Of a DNA stretch of 32,146 nucleotides, positions 8,308 to 16,102 are shown one piece after another. The stretch is from Zoogloea ramigera (GTDB lineage Bacteria; Pseudomonadota; Gammaproteobacteria; Burkholderiales; Rhodocyclaceae). A model generated the notes under the pieces. The model did no database searches. It was not told the origin of the DNA and saw only the letters and a program-made list of their open reading frames with translations. A program made the position numbers and the translations under genes. The first letter of the stretch is position 1; each line of letters begins with the position of its first letter. The stretch spans positions 1 through 32,146 of the forward strand of contig NZ_BJNV01000059.1 of NCBI RefSeq assembly GCF_006539865.1, written 5' to 3'.

Positions 8308-9492
8308 TCAGTTTTCGAAGCGTGCTTCGAGGGCGGCGATGGCGGGCAGGGTCTTGCCTTCGAGGAACTCGAGGAAGGCGCCGCCGCCGGTGGAGATGTA
8401 GCCCACGTCGCCGGCGATGTCGAACTTGGCGATGGCCGCCAGGGTGTCACCGCCGCCGGCGATGGAGAAGGCTTCGGAGTGGGCGATGGCCGAGGCGAGC
8501 ATCTTGGTGCCGCCGGCGAACTGGGGCAGCTCGAACACGCCGACCGGGCCGTTCCAGACGATGGTGCCGGCGTTGGCGATGATCTCGCCGAGGCGGGCGG
8601 CGCTCTTCGGGCCGATGTCGAGGATGCGGTCGCTCGCGGAGACGTCATCGACGGAGATCTTGTTGGCGCGGGCCAGGGCGGAGACCTCGTCGGCCACCAC
8701 CACGTCGGTGGGCAGCGGCACTTCGGCGCCGCGGGCCTTCATGATGTCCATGATGGCGTGGGCTTCCTTGACCAGGTCGGGCTCGGCGAGGGATTCGCCG
8801 ATGCGCTTGCCGGAGGCCAGCAGGAAGGTGTTGGCGATGCCGCCGCCGACGATGAGCTGGTCCACCTTGTCGGCCAGCGACTTGAGGATGGTGAGCTTGC
8901 TGGACACCTTGGAGCCGCCGACGATGGCCACCAGCGGGCGCTTGGGGGCGTGCAGGGCCTTGCCCAGCGCGTCGATCTCGGCGCCCATCAGGATGCCGGC
9001 ACAGGCGACCGGGGCGAAGCGGGCGATGCCGTGGGTCGTGGCTTCGGCGCGGTGGGCGGTGCCGAAGGCGTCGTTAACGTAGACGTCGCAGAGGGCGGCC
9101 ATTTTTTTGGCGAGCTCTTCGTTGTCTTTCTTTTCGCCCTTGTTGCAGCGGCAGTTTTCGAGGAGCACGACTTCGCCCGGGGCGACTTCGACGCCGCCAT
9201 CCACCCAGTTCTGAACCAGGCGCACCGGCTTGTGGAGGAGCTGGCCCAGGCGCACGGCGACCGGCGCCAGGGTGTCATCGGCCTTGAGTTCGCCTTCGGT
9301 GGGGCGGCCCAGGTGGGAGGTGACCATCACCGCGGCGCCGCCGTCGAGGGCGTACTTGATGGACGGGATCGAGGCGCGGATGCGGGTGTCTTCGGTGATG
9401 TTGCCGGCGTCGTCCTGGGGCACGTTGAGGTCGGCGCGGATGAACACGCGCTTGCCGGCGACGTCGAGGTCGGTGAGTTTCTTGACTTGCAT
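8308..9492 (-). CDS. pgk: Phosphoglycerate kinase
   Basis: A 394-residue enzyme of normal length for the bacterial family. It interconverts 3-phosphoglycerate + ATP and 1,3-bisphosphoglycerate + ADP, in glycolysis, gluconeogenesis and the Calvin cycle, in the cytoplasm. Visible family motifs are RADLNVPQ near the N terminus, TSHLGRP in the substrate-binding region, and GGGDTLAAI near the C terminus in the nucleotide-binding lobe. The start ATG gives the usual [11 protein letters not shown] opening; the ribosome binding site is weak. It is the third gene of a tkt-gap-pgk block, 67 bases after gap, with a hairpin in that gap and a terminator after the stop. The order resembles cbbT-cbbG-cbbK blocks of autotrophic betaproteobacteria, but it is also a common housekeeping arrangement there. 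Confidence 0.97.
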   Translation of the reverse strand: MQVKKLTDLDVAGKRVFIRADLNVPQDDAGNITEDTRIRASIPSIKYALDGGAAVMVTSHLGRPTEGELKADDTLAPVAVRLGQLLHKPVRLVQNWVDGGVEVAPGEVVLLENCRCNKGEKKDNEELAKKMAALCDVYVNDAFGTAHRAEATTHGIARFAPVACAGILMGAEIDALGKALHAPKRPLVAIVGGSKVSSKLTILKSLADKVDQLIVGGGIANTFLLASGKRIGESLAEPDLVKEAHAIMDIMKARGAEVPLPTDVVVADEVSALARANKISVDDVSASDRILDIGPKSAARLGEIIANAGTIVWNGPVGVFELPQFAGGTKMLASAIAHSEAFSIAGGGDTLAAIAKFDIAGDVGYISTGGGAFLEFLEGKTLPAIAALEARFEN

Positions 9493-9520
9493 GATGATGT
9501 TCTTCGAGGCTCTGGAATGA

Positions 9521-9546
9521 AAAACGCCCCGCGCGGGGCGGGGCGT
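9521..9546 (-). terminator. Hairpin with T-run between gap and pgk
   Basis: On the minus strand an 8-bp stem (9539-9546 with 9524-9531, ACGCCCCG arms) with a 7-base loop is followed by TTTT (9521-9524). It lies 13 bases after the gap stop and could partly terminate transcription or set the gap-to-pgk ratio. pgk begins 29 bases further on. Confidence 0.6.
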
Positions 9547-9559
9547 CGAAACAGCTGGA

Positions 9560-10588
9560 TTACTGGGCGTTCACGAAGGCGCGGGCCGCGTCGAGCATGC
9601 GGCAGGAGTAGCCCCACTCGTTGTCGTACCAGGCCAGCACCTTGACCAGCACGGAGCCGTCTTCAGCCTTGATGACGCGGGTCTGGGTGGCGTCGAAGGT
9701 GGAGGAGACGGTGGTGTGGTTGAAGTCGGAGGAGACCAGCGGCTCGGTGTTGACGGCCAGGATGCCCTTGAGCGGGCCGTTGGCCGCGGCGGTCATCAGC
9801 GCGTTGATCTCTTCCTTGGTGGTGGCACGGTCGGCGGTGAAGGTGAGGTCGACCAGCGAGACGTTGATGGTCGGCACGCGCAGGGCGAAGCCATCGACCT
9901 TGCCGACCAGCTGCGGCAGCACCAGGCCGACGGCCTTGGCGGCGCCGGTCTTGGTGGGGATGATGTTGGCGGCGGCGGCGCGGGCACGGCGGAGGTCCTT
10001 GTGGCGGACGTCGACGGTGACCTGGTCGTTGGTGTAGGCGTGGATGGTGGTCATCAGGCCCTGCTTGATGCCGACGCTGTCGGCCAGGATCTTGGCGACC
10101 GGGGCCAGACAGTTGGTGGTGCACGAGGCGTTGGAGACGACGGTCATGCCGGCCTTCAGCGCTTCTTCGTTGACGCCCATCACGATGGTGGTGTCGACGT
10201 CGTCACCGCCCGGGGCGGAGATCAGCACGCGCTTGGCGCCCTGGTCGAGCAGCGCCTGGGCCTTGGCCTTGGTGGTGTAGGCACCGGTGCACTCGAGCAG
10301 CACGTCGACGCCGTGGGTGCCCCAGTTGACGCCCTTCGGGTCTTTGGTGGAGTAGAAGGGGATCTTCTTGCCGTCGATGATGATGGTGTTCTCGCCTTCG
10401 GTCTCGACCGAGGTGGCGAAGCGGCCATGGGTGGTGTCGTACTTCAGCAGGTGGGCGTTGGTGGCCAGGTCGCCGGAGGCGTTGATGGCGACCACTTCGA
10501 ATTCGTTCTGCAGACCTTGCTCGTAGATGGCGCGCAGCGTGCAGCGACCGATACGACCGAAACCATTGATGGCGACTTTGATGCTCAT
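9560..10588 (-). CDS. gap: Type I glyceraldehyde-3-phosphate dehydrogenase, probably NADP(H)-preferring
   Basis: A 342-residue enzyme that interconverts glyceraldehyde 3-phosphate and 1,3-bisphosphoglycerate. The Rossmann motif is INGFGRIGR (8-16), the catalytic SCTTNC has Cys156, and the active-site His is in TTIHAYTND (183). Two coenzyme-site positions are unlike the NAD enzymes: the acidic residue that normally follows IN and binds the adenosine ribose is Ala37 (INAS), and the Leu-Pro pair before HKDLRRAR is Val194-Arg195. B. subtilis GapB, which prefers NADP, also has INAS, and changes at both positions switch the Bacillus stearothermophilus enzyme towards NADP. NADP preference is therefore inferred, which would suit Calvin-cycle or gluconeogenic use. 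The start is well supported by GGAGAAG at 10594-10600. It is the middle gene of the tkt-gap-pgk block. Confidence 0.95.
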   Translation of the reverse strand: MSIKVAINGFGRIGRCTLRAIYEQGLQNEFEVVAINASGDLATNAHLLKYDTTHGRFATSVETEGENTIIIDGKKIPFYSTKDPKGVNWGTHGVDVLLECTGAYTTKAKAQALLDQGAKRVLISAPGGDDVDTTIVMGVNEEALKAGMTVVSNASCTTNCLAPVAKILADSVGIKQGLMTTIHAYTNDQVTVDVRHKDLRRARAAAANIIPTKTGAAKAVGLVLPQLVGKVDGFALRVPTINVSLVDLTFTADRATTKEEINALMTAAANGPLKGILAVNTEPLVSSDFNHTTVSSTFDATQTRVIKAEDGSVLVKVLAWYDNEWGYSCRMLDAARAFVNAQ

Positions 10589-10593
10589 CGAGT

Positions 10594-10600
10594 CTTCTCC
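10594..10600 (-). promoter_or_regulatory. Ribosome binding site of gap
   Basis: GGAGAAG on the minus strand, 5 bases before the ATG at 10588, fixes the gap start. Confidence 0.8.
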
Positions 10601-10686
10601 CTAGTTTAAATACACGTAAGCTGATTAGGCGGCGTGCGGCCGGTGGTGGCGCCGCACCCGCGTTGTTGTTTTGTCCTGCTGCCGGT

Positions 10687-12717
10687 TCAGGCGACCAGCT
10701 TTTTCACCGCCGCGACCACGGCCTCGGTGGTGATGCCGAAATACTTGAACAGCTCGCCCGCCGGGGCAGATTCGCCGAAGCGGTTGACGCCGATCACCTC
10801 GCCGTCGATGCCCACATATTTGTGCCAGCCGTCGGTGACGCCGGCTTCGACGGCCACCCGGGGCAGGCCCTTGGGCAGCACGCTGGCGCGCCATTCGGCG
10901 TCCTGGCGGTCGAAGACGTTGGTGCTGGGCATCGAGACCACGCGCACCGCGACGCCTTCGGCGGCGAGTTGCTGCTGGGCGGCCATGGCGAGGGCCACTT
11001 CGGAACCGGTCGCTATGATAACGGCTTGCGGGGCGATGGGTTGTGACGCAGTGCCCGCTTCGGACAACACGTAGCCACCGCGGCGGATCGCGGCGACCTG
11101 TTCGGCGCTGCGGGCCTGGAAGGGCAGGTTCTGGCGCGAGAAGGCGAGGCTGCTCGGGCCGTCGCGACGCTCGATGGAGGCCGCCCAGGCCACCGCCGAC
11201 TCGGTGGTGTCGCAGGGGCGCCAGACGTCCATGTTGGGGATCAGGCGCAGGCTGGCGGTCTGCTCGACCGGCTGGTGGGTCGGGCCGTCCTCGCCGAGGC
11301 CGATGGAGTCGTGGGTGAACACGAAGATCTGGCGCACCTTCATCAGCGCCGCCATGCGCAGGGCGTTGCGGGCGTATTCGCTGAACATCAGGAAGGTGGC
11401 GGTGTAGGGCACCAGGCCGCCGTGCAGCGCGACGCCGTTGGCGATGGCGGCCATGCCGAACTCGCGCACGCCGTAGTAAACGTAGTTGCCGCCGGTGGTC
11501 TTGCTGACGCCCTTGGCGCCGGACCACAGGGTGAGGTTGGAGCCGGCCAGGTCGGCCGAGCCGCCGAGGAGCTCGGGCAGCTTGGGCGCGAAGGCTTCGA
11601 TGCTGTTCTGGCTGGCCTTGCGGGTGGCGATGGTCTCGGCCTTGGCGATCACCTGGGCGACGACGCCGTCGGCGTGGGCCTGCCAGTCGGCGGGCAGGTC
11701 GCCGGCCATGCGGCGGGTGAATTCGGCGGCGAGTTCGGGGAACTCGGCGGCGTAGGCGGCGAAGTGGGCGTTCCACTCGGCCTCTTCGGCGGCGCCCTTG
11801 GCTTTGGCGTCCCAGGCGGCGTAGACGTCGGCGGGGATCTCGAAGGCGGGGTGGGACCAGCCGATGTGGGCGCGGGTGGCCTCGATCTCGGCGGCACCCA
11901 GCGGGGCGCCGTGGCAGTCGTGGCTGTCCTGCTTGTTGGGGGCGCCGGCGCCGATGATGGTCTTGCAGCAGATCAGGCTGGGGCGGCCGGTTTCGAGCTG
12001 GGCGGCCTTGAGGGCGGCCTCGATCTCGACCGGGTCGTGGCCCTGGATGTCACGCACCACATGCCAGCCGTAGGCCTCGAAGCGCTTGGGGGTGTCGTCG
12101 GTGAACCAGCCCGAGACGTGGCCGTCGATGGAGATGTCGTTGTCGTCGTAGAAGGCGATCAGCTTGCCCAGGCCCCAGGTGCCGGCCAGGGAGCAGGCCT
12201 CGTGGGAGATACCCTCCATCAGGCAGCCGTCGCCGAGGAACACGTAGGTGAAGTGATCGACGATGGTGTGGCCGGGGCGGTTGAACTCGGCGGCCAGCAC
12301 CTTTTCGGCCAGCGCCATGCCCACCGCGTTGGTGATGCCCTGGCCCAGCGGGCCGGTGGTGGTCTCGACGCCGGGGGTGTAGCCGACCTCCGGGTGGCCC
12401 GGGGTCTTGCTGTGGAGCTGGCGGAAGTTCTTCAGGTCGTCGATGGACAGATCGTAGCCGGTGAGGTGCAGCAGGCTGTAGATCAGCATCGAGCCGTGGC
12501 CGTTGGACTGGACGAAGCGGTCGCGGTCGGCCCACTTGGGGTTGGCCGGGTTGTGGCGCAGGTGGCGGCGCCACAGCACTTCGGCGATTTCGGCCATGCC
12601 CATCGGGGCGCCCGGGTGGCCGGAGTTGGCCTTCTGGACGGCGTCCATGGCCAGCGCACGGATCGCGCCGGTCAGGGGGTTGAAGACGGGCGGCTTGACG
12701 TTACGCGAAGAGGACAT
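10687..12717 (-). CDS. tkt: Transketolase
   Basis: A 676-residue thiamine diphosphate enzyme that moves two-carbon units between sugar phosphates in the pentose phosphate pathway and the Calvin cycle. The N-terminal domain shows [13 protein letters not shown] and the thiamine-binding motif [13 protein letters not shown]; the central pyrimidine-binding domain shows [18 protein letters not shown] with the catalytic Glu region; a C-terminal domain follows. The start at 12717 ([10 protein letters not shown]) is preferred over an upstream in-frame start at 12861, because it gives the usual family length and the upstream 48 residues look like non-coding translation. gap follows after 98 bases. The gene is divergent from the lipoprotein gene, with 194 bases between them. 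All three enzymes of this block are shared by glycolysis/pentose phosphate pathway and carbon fixation. Confidence 0.96.
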   Translation of the reverse strand: MSSSRNVKPPVFNPLTGAIRALAMDAVQKANSGHPGAPMGMAEIAEVLWRRHLRHNPANPKWADRDRFVQSNGHGSMLIYSLLHLTGYDLSIDDLKNFRQLHSKTPGHPEVGYTPGVETTTGPLGQGITNAVGMALAEKVLAAEFNRPGHTIVDHFTYVFLGDGCLMEGISHEACSLAGTWGLGKLIAFYDDNDISIDGHVSGWFTDDTPKRFEAYGWHVVRDIQGHDPVEIEAALKAAQLETGRPSLICCKTIIGAGAPNKQDSHDCHGAPLGAAEIEATRAHIGWSHPAFEIPADVYAAWDAKAKGAAEEAEWNAHFAAYAAEFPELAAEFTRRMAGDLPADWQAHADGVVAQVIAKAETIATRKASQNSIEAFAPKLPELLGGSADLAGSNLTLWSGAKGVSKTTGGNYVYYGVREFGMAAIANGVALHGGLVPYTATFLMFSEYARNALRMAALMKVRQIFVFTHDSIGLGEDGPTHQPVEQTASLRLIPNMDVWRPCDTTESAVAWAASIERRDGPSSLAFSRQNLPFQARSAEQVAAIRRGGYVLSEAGTASQPIAPQAVIIATGSEVALAMAAQQQLAAEGVAVRVVSMPSTNVFDRQDAEWRASVLPKGLPRVAVEAGVTDGWHKYVGIDGEVIGVNRFGESAPAGELFKYFGITTEAVVAAVKKLVA

Positions 12718-12911
12718 CGAAGGAACCTTGGGCCGGCAGAGCGGCGCGCAAAGACCGTAATTATCTTTGATTCCCCGGTGGTTGGGTAGCCTCGGCAGGG
12801 GATTTGTCGGATGCCCGCGATGCTCGACCGCGCCACATGCAGGCGGCGCAAAGTGCTGCATAATCCGCAGGGCTTGCCGATAAACACATTTTGTTACCCT
12901 GTTTGTCTCCG

Positions 12912-14306
12912 ATGTCGCCCCTTTTTCGCCCGACCGCGTGGGCTGTGCCCCTTGTGTCCCTGTTTCTCGGGGCCTGCAGCACCGTCCAGTACACCGTCGA
13001 TGACGGCCGCAAGGTCAATGAAACCCTGCTCGCCAACCTGCGCGCCCTTGGCCACGGCGAGCGGGCCCTGCGCCCGGCGATCGCCCGCTCGGCGGCGCTC
13101 AACGACCCGGACTGCAGCCGTCAGTGGGAGCTGCCGATCAGCGTGGCGACCAGCTTCGAATGGGAGGAGGACGACCGCGTGGCCTGGGTGCGCGCGCTGC
13201 AGGTGGACGAGCGGCTCACGGTGGTCGCGGCGGCGCCCGACGCGGGCCTCGCGGTGGGCGACAAGATCGTCGAGATCCAGGGCTACAAGAAGAAGGACAG
13301 CAACAAGATGCTGGCCGAGCTCGCCAGCCTGCGCGACGACGGCGACCCGTTCCAGGTGAAGACCGCGGCAGGGAAGACGGCCACCCTCAAGCCCTTCCAG
13401 GTGTGCCGCGGCTACACCCGCCTGGCCCCGCCGGTGACGCCGGGCTACCAGGATTTCCACTGGCTGATGAGCGTCCATCCGCTCGACATCTTCCGGCCGC
13501 AGATCACCCCCGACGAAGCCCTGTGGATGGTGTTGTGGACCCAGGGCCTGTCCGAAGAGGGCGGCGCGCGGATGAAGACCTACCATTACAGCAAGGAGAT
13601 CGTGTCGACGCTGTTCGAGGTCGCCTCGCTGGCCACCGGCCTGAATGCCGCGGCCCAGGCCGCCAAGGTGGCGGTGAACCAGGCGGCTCAGGCGGCGGCC
13701 GCGGCGGCGACCAAGGCGGCCGGTGAAGCCGCCGCCAAGGCGGCCATCGAGGAAGCCGCCCGCAGGCTCGCCGAACAGGCGGCCCAGGATTACGTGAAGA
13801 AGGTTGGCGAAGAGGTGGCCAAGTCGGTGGGGCGCCAGGCCGGCAATGTGCTGCGCGACACCTTCATGGCGCGGGTCGGGATGTCGGTGTCGAGCCTGTC
13901 GTGGGTGGCCACCACCGCCTTCGACGACGCCGACCGCTGGGCCTGGGACCGCATCGGCAAGCTCGGCGGCGACCCCCTGGCGGGCGCCACGCTGCACCAG
14001 AAGCTGCTCGACCAGGGGCTGGTGAGCAATGCCTTCGTGCTCGACGAGGAGCGCCTGGTGCGCTACTCCACGCTGGCCCGCCAGACCCAGCGCGAGGACA
14101 TGCTGGCGGCGGTGCTGAAGGGCGCCTCCCTCGAGGCCTTCGCCCTCAAGCTGACCGATCTGCCCAGCGCCTCCGACGAGGGCGCGGGCCTGGCGATGTT
14201 GTCCGAGAGCGACGAGGCCGTGCCGGCCACGCCCGGCGGAGCCGTCGGCTCGGGCGGTTTGATTGATGCAATGCTGAGGATGCCCCTCGAAACGGGGCAG
14301 GATTGA
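12912..14306 (+). CDS. Lipoprotein with PDZ-like region, function unknown
   Basis: A 464-residue protein I do not recognise as a named family. The ATG at 12912 is chosen because it gives a short signal peptide ending in a lipobox LGAC (19-22), so Cys22 should be lipidated; Ser at +2 predicts outer-membrane sorting. An in-frame TTG at 12891 is the alternative. Residues about 95-160 look PDZ-like ([19 protein letters not shown]), flanked by Cys68 and Cys165, which could form a disulfide. Residues 246-310 form an Ala-rich helical or coiled-coil stretch ([20 protein letters not shown]). The last third is mixed, with two further hydrophobic/aromatic patches ([11 protein letters not shown]). No catalytic motif was found. 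The MORN-repeat gene follows after only 4 bases, so the two are almost surely one transcript and probably one system at the envelope. Confidence 0.8.
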   Translation: MSPLFRPTAWAVPLVSLFLGACSTVQYTVDDGRKVNETLLANLRALGHGERALRPAIARSAALNDPDCSRQWELPISVATSFEWEEDDRVAWVRALQVDERLTVVAAAPDAGLAVGDKIVEIQGYKKKDSNKMLAELASLRDDGDPFQVKTAAGKTATLKPFQVCRGYTRLAPPVTPGYQDFHWLMSVHPLDIFRPQITPDEALWMVLWTQGLSEEGGARMKTYHYSKEIVSTLFEVASLATGLNAAAQAAKVAVNQAAQAAAAAATKAAGEAAAKAAIEEAARRLAEQAAQDYVKKVGEEVAKSVGRQAGNVLRDTFMARVGMSVSSLSWVATTAFDDADRWAWDRIGKLGGDPLAGATLHQKLLDQGLVSNAFVLDEERLVRYSTLARQTQREDMLAAVLKGASLEAFALKLTDLPSASDEGAGLAMLSESDEAVPATPGGAVGSGGLIDAMLRMPLETGQD

Positions 14307-14310
14307 TGTG

Positions 14311-16044
14311 ATGAAGAGTTTGCGTATTTCGGGGCTGGCCGGTGGGCTGGCCCTTGTCTTGTCTGCCCTGGCGGGTGTTGCCCAGGCCCAGCAGGCTGCG
14401 CCGTCCGATGCCGGGGCGATGCCGGCGGCCTCCGCCGACGCGGCCGGGGTGGGGCCGGATTGCCCGCTTCTGATGCAGGAGGCCGAGGCCAACCTCGAGC
14501 TGGGCCGCCAGGCCGCCCGCGCCAAGCGCTGGCGCGAGGCCGCGCCGCTGTTGCGCGACGCCGGTGCCGGCTTTCTCAACGTGGCGGCCGGCTGCCCGGC
14601 GGTGGCCGCCCGGGCCAACCGTCAGGGCGACGCGGCGACCGCCGAGATGCGCACCGCCGAGACCGCCCTGAGCCACCAGGGCGAATGCCAGCCGCGCGTC
14701 GACAAGGCCCTCGACCTCGACCTGCGGGCGACCATGGCCCGTGGCGAGAAGGGCGACCCGGCGCAGATCGAGCAGCTCCTCGGCGAGGCCGAGAAGAGCT
14801 GGCGCGACGCCGTGGACGTGTGCCAGTCGCCCCACCGCGAGAAGGCCGAGAAGAGCCTCGCCGCGACCGTCAAGGCCCGCGCTGCCAACGCCGAGTTGCT
14901 GAGCGCCGGCCCGGCCTGCGACGGCGCCTGGAAGAGCGCCGCATCCCTCGTCGACTACGCGCGCACGGCCTCCCGGGACAAGCGCTGGGATGACGCGGCG
15001 ATGCTCTACGGCAAGGCCGTGATGGCCTGGGAGGGCGCCGCCGACAAATGCTCGGGGGTGCGCCAGCAGCAGGCCCAGCGCAAGGCCGAGCAGGCCCAGG
15101 TGGACGCCCACAACGCCGAACACTGCGGCCCCCTGTGGGACCAGGCCACCGACCACACCCAGCGCCTCAAAGCGGCTGGCGGCGTGTCGGCGACCGAGCG
15201 CGACAACCTCTCGGTGAAGGCCGAGGTGGCCTGGCGCGAGGCTTTCGTCCAGTGCCGCGGCAGCTCCCAGAACCTGGCCCGGGGCAACGCCGACGCGCTG
15301 GCCCGGGAGCGTGGCACGCCGCTGTCGCCCCAGGCGCTGGCGAGCATCAGGGGGGTGGCCACGGCGCAGCCCCTCGGCGCTGCGCCGGCCGTCGTGGCTG
15401 CGCCGGTGCCGCTGCCGGCCAAGGTGGTGGCCGTGCAGGCCGGCACCGATGCGCGGCCCGCGGAAGCGCCGCCGGCTGAGCGCAAGGTTGATGAGCCGAA
15501 GGCCGCCCCGGCCCCGGCCGCCGAGGCCGTGCTGGTGGCCGGCGACACCACCTATCGGGGCGCCTTTGCCCTGGCCGCCACCGGTGGCGCCGTGAGCGGT
15601 TCCGGGCGGGTCGAGTGGACCAATGGCGAGAGCTATGTGGGCTCCCTGGTGGAGGGCCGCAAGCACGGCAAGGGCCGCTTCAACTGGGTCGGCGGCCAGT
15701 GGTACGAGGGTGACTGGGTGGATGACCGGGCCACGGGCCACGGCGTCATCCAGTTCGTCGGCGGCAACCGCTACGAGGGCGGGGTGCTCGACGGCGAGCC
15801 GTCCGGCCGCGGCACCTTGATCTTCCCGACCGGCGACCGCTACACCGGCGACTTTGCGCGGGGCGTCTTCCACGGCCAGGGCCGCTTTGCCTGGAAGAAC
15901 GGCAACCGCTATGAAGGCGCCTGGCGCCTCGGCCGCAAGCATGGCCAGGGGCGCCTGACCTGGGCCGGCGGCGACGGCTGGGAGGGCGAGTTCCGCGACG
16001 ACCAGCAGACGGACAACGGCAAGAGCTTCGACGCGCCGAAGTAA
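14311..16044 (+). CDS. Periplasmic MORN-repeat protein with four Cys-bounded helical repeats
   Basis: A 577-residue exported protein. A Sec signal peptide (MKSLRISGLAGG, cleavage near AQA at about 27) is followed by four helical repeats, each bounded by a Cys pair: C51/C95, C126/C171, C203/C247 and C272/C315. Each pair is 43-45 residues apart and repeats start 69-77 residues apart; the motif AKRWREAA/DKRWDDAA recurs. This looks like a TPR-like array locked by disulfides. A Pro/Ala linker (about 350-410) leads to five clear 23-residue MORN repeats plus partial ones to the end (YEGDW, HGKGRF, HGQGRF, YEGAW). MORN repeats form an elongated beta-sheet surface that binds lipids or proteins. A GTG at 14308 directly before the ATG is an alternative start; GGGGCAGGA upstream can serve either. 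Function is unknown; the pairing with the lipoprotein suggests an envelope complex. Confidence 0.88.
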   Translation: MKSLRISGLAGGLALVLSALAGVAQAQQAAPSDAGAMPAASADAAGVGPDCPLLMQEAEANLELGRQAARAKRWREAAPLLRDAGAGFLNVAAGCPAVAARANRQGDAATAEMRTAETALSHQGECQPRVDKALDLDLRATMARGEKGDPAQIEQLLGEAEKSWRDAVDVCQSPHREKAEKSLAATVKARAANAELLSAGPACDGAWKSAASLVDYARTASRDKRWDDAAMLYGKAVMAWEGAADKCSGVRQQQAQRKAEQAQVDAHNAEHCGPLWDQATDHTQRLKAAGGVSATERDNLSVKAEVAWREAFVQCRGSSQNLARGNADALARERGTPLSPQALASIRGVATAQPLGAAPAVVAAPVPLPAKVVAVQAGTDARPAEAPPAERKVDEPKAAPAPAAEAVLVAGDTTYRGAFALAATGGAVSGSGRVEWTNGESYVGSLVEGRKHGKGRFNWVGGQWYEGDWVDDRATGHGVIQFVGGNRYEGGVLDGEPSGRGTLIFPTGDRYTGDFARGVFHGQGRFAWKNGNRYEGAWRLGRKHGQGRLTWAGGDGWEGEFRDDQQTDNGKSFDAPK

Positions 16045-16083
16045 GGCCCTGGCCGGGGCGTTGCCGCATCGCCGGGCTGAAGG

Positions 16084-16100
16084 CAGGCTGCGGCAGCCTG
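16084..16100. terminator. Short hairpin between convergent MORN and ATPase genes
   Basis: A 7-bp stem (CAGGCTG 16084-16090 with CAGCCTG 16094-16100) with a 3-base loop lies between two convergent stop codons. There is no T-run on either side, so a terminator role is uncertain. Confidence 0.3.
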
Positions 16101-16102
16101 GG

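Noticed and set aside
8206-10609. Plus-strand frames opposite pgk and gap
   Set aside because: Same antisense effect; the enzymes on the minus strand are complete and conserved.
11275-12789. A long plus-strand frame opposite tkt
   Set aside because: Translation is Gly/Val/Ala-rich with no motif, and the opposite strand encodes an unmistakable transketolase.
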